Position numbers and translations under genes: made by a program. Below are positions 57,957-64,000 of a DNA stretch of 64,000 nucleotides, one piece after another. Under the pieces are notes generated by a model. That model was given only the letters and a program-made list of their open reading frames with translations, did not search any database and was not told the DNA's origin. Position 1 is the stretch's first letter, and each line of letters opens with the position of its first letter. This stretch comes from Candidatus Rhodoluna planktonica (GTDB lineage: Bacteria; Actinomycetota; Actinomycetes; Actinomycetales; Microbacteriaceae). The stretch spans positions 496,001 to 560,000 of the forward strand of contig NZ_CP015208.1 of NCBI RefSeq assembly GCF_001854225.1, in the 5' to 3' direction.

Positions 57957-58212
57957 GCATGGCTAATTGCTGAAATTATCTGATTCAGGTGCCATACTGG
58001 TCTAAGTTGCAAACGGACCACACCCGAACGCGACTAAAGGTTTAGCGAGAACAATTTCGCAGCATGCATAAGACCATTCGGCAGCGTGGCGAAGACAAAC
58101 GGTTACTCGCAATTAGGTTTGGCATCTTGTAATCGCAAGTTGCAAAGAGAATTAAGCCCTTTGCGGCTAGAGCGTGTGGCCTAGTTTCGGGGCAGCTTGG
58201 AGTGCACCAGAA
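57957..58212 (+). other. Presumed long 5' leader of rne
   Basis: About 250 bases between divergent VKOR and rne contain no gene. CATACT at 57993-57998 is a possible -10, giving a leader of about 200 nt. A 10-base direct repeat AAGTTGCAAA occurs near 58003 and 58138. Only weak local hairpins are seen by eye. Confidence 0.4.
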
Positions 58213-60615
58213 ATGGTGAAGAAAAACGAAACTGAATCATCGGCACCTAAAAAAACTTCGACCGGTCGAATTCGAAAGACCGTCGCTAAAGTTGTCGATA
58301 CTGTCTTAGAGCAGGCTCCTGCCGAAGTCATCGAAAAACCGAAACGAGCAAGCAAATCTGCTGGTTCAGATTCTTCCGCGGCAGCCAAAGAACCTGCTGC
58401 AAAGGCTTCCGCCGCGAAGGCCCCGGCCCGCAAGCCGGCCGTCAAAAAAGTTGCTGCGGCCACTGAAGTTGAAAAGCCCAGCGCCGAGGTTGATAACTCT
58501 GAAACGACAGCAGCTAAGTCGGCGGAAAAATCTTCAAACCGGTCAAAACGAAGCAAATCTGCCGACTCAGAGCAAAAATCCGGTCAGCGCCAAGCCAAGG
58601 CCAAAGAGCAAGAGGCTGTTTCTGCTTCCCCAATTACCCCTCCGGCACCAGTGTCCGCCACATCGCTGATGTTTATGGCACCAGATCTGCCAACTCCAGT
58701 CATTGATGCCAAGCGCGGCAAGCCACTTGCCGACGAAGCTTCAGAATCACACCTTCGTCGTCGATCACGTCGTCGCGCTGGTGAAGAGGTTGATGTCAAA
58801 GAGGTCGCACCAAACACCGTGGTTAAAGTGCGCGCCCCTCGCGAGCCAAAAGAGCCGTCAAATGAGCCGCAACGCGTCAAAGGATCGACTCGACTCGAGG
58901 CAAAAAAACAGCGTCGTCGTGATGGCCGAGACGCAGGGCGCCGTCGCTCAGTTATCACAGAATCTGAATTTTTAGCTCGCCGTGAGGCAGTCGACCGGTC
59001 AATGATTGTTCGTTCGAAAGACGGCAAAATCCAGATCGGTGTGCTTGAAGACGGCATCCTGGTTGAGCACTATGTAGCTAAGGCTGCCGAAGCCTCGCTG
59101 ATAGGCAATGTTTACCTAGGTAAAGTTCAAAACGTTTTGCCATCGATGGAAGCTGCCTTCGTTGATATTGGTCGCGGCAGAAACGCCGTGCTCTACTCGG
59201 GCGAGGTCGATTGGGAACTAGCCGAGACTGGCAACCAGCCGCGTCGAATTGAATTGGCGTTGAAGTCGGGGGACCAGGTTTTGGTTCAGGTAACCAAAGA
59301 TCCGGTTGGCCAAAAGGGTGCCCGTTTGACCAGTCAGGTTTCGCTACCGGGACGCTACCTGGTTTACGTGCCAAACGGTTCGATGAACGGAATCTCGCGC
59401 AAACTTCCTGATTCAGAACGTGCCCGACTAAAGAAGATTCTGAAAGAAATTTTGCCTGAAGATGCGGGTGTAATTGTTCGCACCGCGGCAGAGGGTGCAA
59501 CGGAAGAGCAGTTGACGCTTGACGTACAGCGACTTCAGGAGCAATGGACTGAAATTAGCCAGAAAGTCGAGAAAGGCCAAGCTCCGGTGCTGCTGCACAG
59601 CGAGCCTGATTTGCTGGTCAAGATTGTGCGAGATGTTTTCAATGAAGACTTCCAGCGGATGGTAATTTCGGGTGAAGATGCGCGGGCCACGATCGAAGAA
59701 TATTTGAAGTCGGTTGCTCCAGACTTGCTCGAGCGTGTCGAGGCATACTCTGGCGATAAAGACATCTTCGACACCTATCGCGTTGGCGAGCAAATTTCTA
59801 AAGCGCTAGATCGCAAGGTTTACCTTCCAAGCGGCGGCTCTTTGGTTATCGACCGAACTGAAGCAATGACAGTTGTCGACGTTAACACCGGCAAGTTTGT
59901 GGGCTCAGGCGGGAATCTTGAAGAAACCGTCACGAAAAACAACTTGGAAGCTGCCGAAGAAATCGTTCGTCAATTACGACTTCGCGACATAGGCGGAATC
60001 ATTGTCGTCGACTTTATCGACATGGTTCTCGAATCGAACCGAGACCTGGTGCTTCGTCGCCTAATCGAATGCCTCAGCCGAGACCGAACCAAACACCAGG
60101 TAGCTGAAGTTACCTCACTGGGGCTGGTTCAGATGACTCGTAAAAAACTTGGCCTGGGTCTTCTAGAAGCCTTCTCTGAGCCCTGTGAGGCTTGTGCGTC
60201 CCGCGGTGTCATTGTGCACCACGAACCAATCATGAGATCTAAGAGTCACGTTCACGAGGATGCGAAACCGCAAAAGTCGAAGAAGAACCGTGACCGAAAC
60301 TCCAAGCCCGAACCGGCCAAGGTTGTCACTCCCGAACGTGCCGTTGAGATTAATTCGGTAATCACCAAGATTGCTGCCTCAACCGTTGCCGCACATGAGG
60401 CGGCAGGCGAACCTTCGCCAATTCAGCTGCCTAGCCTAAAAGATGCAAATGGCAATGCGGTTGCTGAACAGCAATTGCCTGAAAAAACTGAGAAACTTCT
60501 CGAAGCAGTTCTCGACGCCTTGCCTGAGCCAAAGGGCCCAGGAGAAGGAAAACGGAAACCGCGCCGAGCAACAGCATCAGCGAGTGCTCCGGTTGTAGAT
60601 ATTTCTGCTGAATAG
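58213..60615 (+). CDS. rne: Ribonuclease E/G
   Basis: The main mRNA- and rRNA-processing endoribonuclease. The 800-residue protein has a disordered Ala/Lys/Glu- and Arg-rich N-terminal region of about 245 residues. The catalytic core follows: S1 domain (YVAKAAEASLIGNVYLGKVQ, GRGRNAVLYSGEV), DNase-I-like active site (VVDVNTGKFVG and VVDFIDM aspartates) and zinc-link cysteines (EPCEACASRG). A short basic tail ends it. This N-extended architecture is typical of Actinobacteria. The ATG at 58213, with GGAG ten bases upstream, is preferred over a GTG at 58174. Confidence 0.93.
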   Translation: MVKKNETESSAPKKTSTGRIRKTVAKVVDTVLEQAPAEVIEKPKRASKSAGSDSSAAAKEPAAKASAAKAPARKPAVKKVAAATEVEKPSAEVDNSETTAAKSAEKSSNRSKRSKSADSEQKSGQRQAKAKEQEAVSASPITPPAPVSATSLMFMAPDLPTPVIDAKRGKPLADEASESHLRRRSRRRAGEEVDVKEVAPNTVVKVRAPREPKEPSNEPQRVKGSTRLEAKKQRRRDGRDAGRRRSVITESEFLARREAVDRSMIVRSKDGKIQIGVLEDGILVEHYVAKAAEASLIGNVYLGKVQNVLPSMEAAFVDIGRGRNAVLYSGEVDWELAETGNQPRRIELALKSGDQVLVQVTKDPVGQKGARLTSQVSLPGRYLVYVPNGSMNGISRKLPDSERARLKKILKEILPEDAGVIVRTAAEGATEEQLTLDVQRLQEQWTEISQKVEKGQAPVLLHSEPDLLVKIVRDVFNEDFQRMVISGEDARATIEEYLKSVAPDLLERVEAYSGDKDIFDTYRVGEQISKALDRKVYLPSGGSLVIDRTEAMTVVDVNTGKFVGSGGNLEETVTKNNLEAAEEIVRQLRLRDIGGIIVVDFIDMVLESNRDLVLRRLIECLSRDRTKHQVAEVTSLGLVQMTRKKLGLGLLEAFSEPCEACASRGVIVHHEPIMRSKSHVHEDAKPQKSKKNRDRNSKPEPAKVVTPERAVEINSVITKIAASTVAAHEAAGEPSPIQLPSLKDANGNAVAEQQLPEKTEKLLEAVLDALPEPKGPGEGKRKPRRATASASAPVVDISAE

Positions 60616-60617
60616 GT

Positions 60618-60647
60618 TTGACCGTTTGCCGGTTGGCAATGTAGACT
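60618..60647 (+). promoter_or_regulatory. Sigma-70-type promoter for rplU-rpmA
   Basis: TTGACC (60618-60623), an 18-base spacer and TAGACT (60642-60647) form the best -35/-10 pair in the window. Transcription from about 60654 gives a leader of about 60 nt with AAAGGG before the rplU GTG. Confidence 0.65.
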
Positions 60648-60714
60648 AAATCCCTGTTGCCTGCTGTCCATTCGCAAGAGCAACATCTAAGACTTTCGAA
60701 CAAAGGGTAAATCC

Positions 60715-61023
60715 GTGGTTTACGCAGTAGTCCGTGCAGGCGGTCGTCAAGAGAAGGTGTCAGTTGGCACCATCGTGACTCTAGACCGTATTAAAGGTGA
60801 CGCCAATGGCAAGATCGAGCTTCCTGCTCTGTTGCTTGTAGATGGCGACAAAGTCACCACCGACGCCAAGGCGCTAGCCAAGGTTAAGGTCACCGCCGAG
60901 GTTCTAAACGACCTTCGTGGCCCAAAGATCGTTATTCAGAAGTACAAGAACAAGACCGGTTACAAGAAGCGCATGGGTTTCCGTGCCGATCTAACCCGTG
61001 TCAAGGTAACCGAGATCAAGTAA
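60715..61023 (+). CDS. rplU: 50S ribosomal protein L21
   Basis: A 102-residue L21 protein that binds 23S rRNA and contacts L20. It has [14 protein letters not shown] at the N-terminus and the signature [31 protein letters not shown] at the C-terminus. The GTG start has AAAGGG seven bases upstream. rpmA follows after 17 bases in the usual L21-L27-Obg order. Confidence 0.97.
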   Translation: MVYAVVRAGGRQEKVSVGTIVTLDRIKGDANGKIELPALLLVDGDKVTTDAKALAKVKVTAEVLNDLRGPKIVIQKYKNKTGYKKRMGFRADLTRVKVTEIK

Positions 61024-61040
61024 GTAGAGGCTGAACACAA

Positions 61041-61292
61041 ATGGCAAGTAAAAAGGGTGTGAGCTCGACCCGAAACGGTCGTGATTCAAACGCACAGCGT
61101 CTTGGTGTAAAGCGTTACGCAGGTCAAGAAGTCAACGCAGGCGAAATTCTTGTTCGTCAGCGCGGCACTCACTTCCACCCGGGCGCAAACGTTGGTCGCG
61201 GAAAAGACGACACTTTGTTCGCTCTAGCCGCAGGCTCGGTTGCTTTCGGAACCAAGGGTGGCCGTCGAGTAGTCAACATCGAGACTGCTTAG
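61041..61292 (+). CDS. rpmA: 50S ribosomal protein L27
   Basis: An 83-residue L27 protein that reaches the peptidyl-transferase centre. It has the conserved [53 protein letters not shown] and GRRVVNIE segments. The mature-type N-terminus (ASKKG) is encoded directly, without the cleavable extension of some Firmicutes. It ends 12 bases before a strong terminator that separates it from obg. Confidence 0.97.
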   Translation: MASKKGVSSTRNGRDSNAQRLGVKRYAGQEVNAGEILVRQRGTHFHPGANVGRGKDDTLFALAAGSVAFGTKGGRRVVNIETA

Positions 61293-61304
61293 TCACAAAA
61301 ATCT

Positions 61305-61341
61305 TTCGAAAGGCGAGCCATTGGCTCGCCTTTCGGTTTTT
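61305..61341 (+). terminator. Intrinsic terminator after rpmA
   Basis: CGAAAGGCGAGCC-ATT-GGCTCGCCTTTCG is a long near-perfect stem followed by GTTTTT. The obg ribosome binding site AAGGAGG begins a few bases later. Confidence 0.92.
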
Positions 61342-61358
61342 CTGCCAAGGAGGCAATC

Positions 61359-62867
61359 ATGGTTACTTTCGTAGATCAGGTAACTCTGCATTTGCGCGCC
61401 GGAGATGGTGGCGACGGCTGCGTCTCGGTCCACCGTGAAAAATTCAAGCCTCTTGGTGGCCCAGATGGTGCTGATGGTGGCCACGGCGGCAGCATTTCTT
61501 TGGTGGCCGACCCAAGCGTGACCACTTTGCTCGAGTATCACTTTCATCCGCATCGCAGCGGTGGCGACGGTGGCGACGGAGCTGGCGATTTCAGAAATGG
61601 TGCCAAGGGTGAAGATGTAAAGCTACCGGTGCCGGTGGGCACCGTGGTTAGAGACGCGCACGGAAAGCTAATCGCCGATCTTGATGAACCAGGAATGGAA
61701 CTGGTTGTAGCCGAAGGTGGAGTTGGTGGCTTGGGCAACGCCGCGTTGGCAAGTCGCAAACGCAAAGCACCTGGATTCGCTCTGCTCGGTGTGCCGGGCT
61801 GGCGAGGCGACATCATCCTCGAACTTAAAACCGTGGCCGATGTTGCTCTTGTTGGCTACCCAAGTGCCGGAAAGTCTTCGCTAATCGCTGCGATGAGCGC
61901 GGCTAGACCAAAGATTGCCGACTACCCTTTCACCACCCTGCACCCAAACCTTGGTGTGGTTCAAGCAGGCAACACGCGCTACACAATTGCCGATGTTCCC
62001 GGCTTGATCGAGGGCGCCAGCGAGGGCAAGGGACTAGGTCTTCAATTTTTGCGACACGTAGAACGATGCAGCGCGCTGCTGCACGTCCTAGACTGCGGAA
62101 CCCTAGAGCCGAACCGCGACCCAATTTCTGATCTCGACAAGATATTGAAAGAACTTGCTGCCTACAAGGTACCAGAGGGCGAAAAGCCACTCACCGAGCG
62201 TCCGCAATTGATCGCGCTAAACAAAGCAGATTTGCCTGAGGCTCGCGAGTTGGCAGAATTTGTCCAGCCAGATTTAGAGGCTCGCGGTTACAAGGTGTTT
62301 ATCATTTCGGCAATCGCCAAAGATGGATTGAAAGAGCTAAATTTTGCCTTGGCGCAATTGGTCAGCGAAGCTCGCGAGCAAAAGGCGGCAGAGCCGGTCA
62401 AGCCGCGAATTCAACTTATGCAACAGCGTCGCGACGAATCCAAGTTTGAAATTCGTAAAGAATCAAACGCTGACGGTGAATTCTTCAGAATTATTGGCGC
62501 CAAGCCAGAGCGATGGGTTGCTCAAACCCAATTCTCAAACGAGGAAGCTGTTGGATACCTTGGTGATCGCCTGGCCAAGCTAGGTGTCGAAGAAGAACTG
62601 TTCAAAGCCGGGGCAGTAGCAGGTTCGACAGTTGTCATCGGGCTTGGAAACGCTGTGGTGTTTGACTGGGAGCCAACGATTAGCTCAACGGCCGAGTTGC
62701 TTACCGGCCCAAGAGGCTCAGATGCCCGACTTGACACTAACGATCGACGAACTACCAAAGAGCGTCGTGAAGAGTATCGTGAACGCATGGATGCGAAGAC
62801 TCGAGCCCGTGAAGAACTTCGCCAAGAGGGAATCGCCGGCATTTGGGTCGACGAAGACGACGAATAG
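61359..62867 (+). CDS. obgE: GTPase Obg/CgtA
   Basis: An essential GTPase in 50S assembly and stress signalling. The 502-residue protein has the Gly-rich Obg fold ([26 protein letters not shown], residues 4-29, to about 157). A G domain follows with GYPSAGKS at 166-173, the G3 motif [10 protein letters not shown] and G4 NKAD. The C-terminal OCT domain (about 355-435) precedes a charged Arg/Glu-rich tail ending in WVDEDDE, usual in Actinobacteria. AAGGAGG is the ribosome binding site. proB begins eight bases after the stop. Confidence 0.96.
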   Translation: MVTFVDQVTLHLRAGDGGDGCVSVHREKFKPLGGPDGADGGHGGSISLVADPSVTTLLEYHFHPHRSGGDGGDGAGDFRNGAKGEDVKLPVPVGTVVRDAHGKLIADLDEPGMELVVAEGGVGGLGNAALASRKRKAPGFALLGVPGWRGDIILELKTVADVALVGYPSAGKSSLIAAMSAARPKIADYPFTTLHPNLGVVQAGNTRYTIADVPGLIEGASEGKGLGLQFLRHVERCSALLHVLDCGTLEPNRDPISDLDKILKELAAYKVPEGEKPLTERPQLIALNKADLPEARELAEFVQPDLEARGYKVFIISAIAKDGLKELNFALAQLVSEAREQKAAEPVKPRIQLMQQRRDESKFEIRKESNADGEFFRIIGAKPERWVAQTQFSNEEAVGYLGDRLAKLGVEEELFKAGAVAGSTVVIGLGNAVVFDWEPTISSTAELLTGPRGSDARLDTNDRRTTKERREEYRERMDAKTRAREELRQEGIAGIWVDEDDE

Positions 62868-62875
62868 GAACACAG

Positions 62876-63655
62876 TTGACTCTGACTGATCGCAAACAGC
62901 TTGCTTTGGCCAAAAGAATTGTGGTCAAAGTGGGTTCATCCTCGATAACCGGTGAAAATGAGCAAAAACTGCCGGTTCTGGTGGATGCTCTTGCCCAGGC
63001 GCACCAGCGCGGCGCCGAAATAATTTTGGTCACTTCTGGTGCAATTGCTACCGCGTTGCCACTATTTGGTCTCAATTCGCGGCCAGTGGAACTGGCTGGT
63101 TCCCAGGCTATGGCTGCAATTGGGCAAAGCCGCCTGATGGTTCGCTATCAGCAGGCACTAGATAAGTATTCGATCATCGCCGGACAGGTTTTGCTAACCG
63201 CGGGAGATTTTGAACAGGCGGAAACCCGGGCAAATGCGAAAGCAGCCCTGGATACTTTGGTGTCGCTAAAGGTATTGCCGATTGTGAACGAAAACGACAC
63301 TGTGGCAACCTCAGAAATTCGTTTCGGCGACAATGATCGTTTGGCTGCTCTGGTGGCAATTTTGGTTGAGGCAGACGCTCTGATTCTGCTCAGTGACATT
63401 GATGCCCTCTACACAATGCCACCCGAGTTACCGGGAGCTCAAAAGGTTGACTATGTCGCCTACGGCCAAGATCTATCTTCGATTCAGGTTGGTGGCAGCT
63501 CAAGCTCGGTCGGAACTGGCGGGGCAGTCACAAAAATAGGCGCGGCCTCCACTGCAGCCGACTGCTCAGTCTCAGTGTTGTTGACCAGTGCAGACAATGT
63601 TGCTGCGGCGCTCAATGGTGAAGCCGTGGGCACGTGGTTTCAGGGCAAAAATTAG
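62876..63655 (+). CDS. proB: Glutamate 5-kinase
   Basis: ProB phosphorylates glutamate in the first step of proline synthesis and is normally feedback-inhibited by proline. The 259-residue product is only the amino acid kinase domain: RIVVKVGSSSITGE, LVTSGAIATAL, INENDT-type VNENDTVATSEIRFGDNDRLAALVA and GTGGAVTKIGAA. It lacks the C-terminal PUA domain of the ~370-residue enzymes. The TTG at 62876 is chosen because AGGAA precedes it. proA follows after 19 bases. Confidence 0.93.
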   Translation: MTLTDRKQLALAKRIVVKVGSSSITGENEQKLPVLVDALAQAHQRGAEIILVTSGAIATALPLFGLNSRPVELAGSQAMAAIGQSRLMVRYQQALDKYSIIAGQVLLTAGDFEQAETRANAKAALDTLVSLKVLPIVNENDTVATSEIRFGDNDRLAALVAILVEADALILLSDIDALYTMPPELPGAQKVDYVAYGQDLSSIQVGGSSSSVGTGGAVTKIGAASTAADCSVSVLLTSADNVAAALNGEAVGTWFQGKN

Positions 63656-63662
63656 TCAGGGT

Positions 63663-63668
63663 TAGGCT
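63663..63668 (+). promoter_or_regulatory. Leaderless-type promoter hexamer TAGGCT for proA
   Basis: TAGGCT, six bases (AGTCAC), then ATG. It lies in the short proB-proA gap, so proA may have its own leaderless message. Confidence 0.52.
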
Positions 63669-63674
63669 AGTCAC

Positions 63675-64000
63675 ATGATTTCAGCTATCGACAAAATGAA
63701 ATTAGCCAAGTCGGCGTATTCTTCGCTGGCTCAGGCGACAACTTTGCAGAAAAATGCCGCACTCAGCAAGATTGCCGATTTGTTAATCGAGCGATCTGAA
63801 GAAATCATCCGCGCTAATGAAATTGACTTGGCACGCGAGGCAGCAAATGGAATGTCTGAGAGCTTGCAAGATCGACTGCGTCTGAACAGTCAAAGAATCA
63901 TGGCGATTTCTGAGGCAGCTCGAAATGTTGTCGGACTGCAAGACCCAATTGGTGAAGTAATCCGCGGCATGACTTTGCCAAATGGTTTGAAGTTGGCTCA
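63675..64000 (+). CDS. proA: Glutamate-5-semialdehyde dehydrogenase ProA (N-terminal part)
   Basis: The first 108 codons are in the window and the gene runs off the right edge. The peptide has the ProA N-terminal pattern: ALSKIADLLIERSEEIIRANEIDL, GMSESLQDRLRLNSQRI and VGLQDPIGEVIRGMTLPNGL. ProA reduces glutamyl-5-phosphate, the ProB product. Catalytic cysteine and most of the NADP-binding domain lie outside the window. Confidence 0.92.
   Translation, partial: MISAIDKMKLAKSAYSSLAQATTLQKNAALSKIADLLIERSEEIIRANEIDLAREAANGMSESLQDRLRLNSQRIMAISEAARNVVGLQDPIGEVIRGMTLPNGLKLA

Overview
The window looks like chromosome from a small-genome, mid-GC actinobacterium of the Microbacteriaceae, most like the planktonic freshwater Luna-type lineages (Rhodoluna/Aquiluna relatives). 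This is inferred from gene content and order: GatCAB amidotransferase, paired ClpP1/ClpP2, an RNase E with a long basic N-terminus, folC-DUF4233-ndk, a group II truncated haemoglobin beside pepN, a DivIVA-type coiled-coil protein, and a tail-less second SSB. No rRNA, CRISPR array, insertion sequence or prophage was seen. Coding density is very high, no gene-free stretch exceeds 300 bases, and many neighbours overlap by 1-17 bases.

Layout. 1-8 kb: end of a cysteine desulfurase, mnmA and ligA, a convergent DivIVA-like gene, then gatC-gatA-gatB and tRNA-His. 8-16 kb (minus): a four-gene ABC importer with an NMT1/THI5-like lipoprotein, an RND-family exporter and orn; tRNA-Arg follows. 16-24 kb: two collagen-like surface proteins with phage-fibre-like C-terminal domains frame an aldo/keto reductase, an SDR, argG, a TerC protein and a divergent Lrp/ald pair. 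24.6-30.6 kb (minus): a tight seven-gene cluster of aldo/keto reductase, EamA transporter, thioredoxin, a small two-helix membrane protein, a group II PLP decarboxylase, N-carbamoylputrescine amidase and agmatine deiminase. It probably makes putrescine from agmatine. 30.6-43 kb: msrA, ssb, ettA, a class III aminotransferase, tesB, a conserved unknown, truncated haemoglobin, mscS, pepN, a cation/proton antiporter, rpiB and a Nei-type glycosylase. 43-52 kb: tRNA-Gly, tRNA-Pro, tig, clpP1-clpP2, clpX, a BenE-type transporter, a LysE/ArgO exporter and valS. 52-64 kb: ileS (class 2), folC, DUF4233, ndk, VKOR, rne, rplU-rpmA, obg, proB and the start of proA.

Arginine and nitrogen metabolism recur: argG, a possible basic amino acid exporter, agmatine-to-putrescine enzymes, Lrp-linked alanine dehydrogenase and proline synthesis. 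Protein quality control (tig, clpP1P2, clpX, pepN) and translation (gatCAB, valS, ileS, ettA, mnmA, rne, L21/L27) dominate the rest.

The main non-coding observation is a repeated promoter layout. A TANNNT-like hexamer, most often TAGGCT or TAAACT, ends exactly 6 nt before the start codon of many genes, which predicts leaderless mRNAs. In three places the stop codon of the upstream gene is itself the first half of the hexamer. At one divergent pair the two hexamers share their TA. The best candidates for new biology are the decarboxylase-centred polyamine cluster, the two collagen-like proteins (one with a G8 tract at its ribosome binding site) and the stop-codon promoters.
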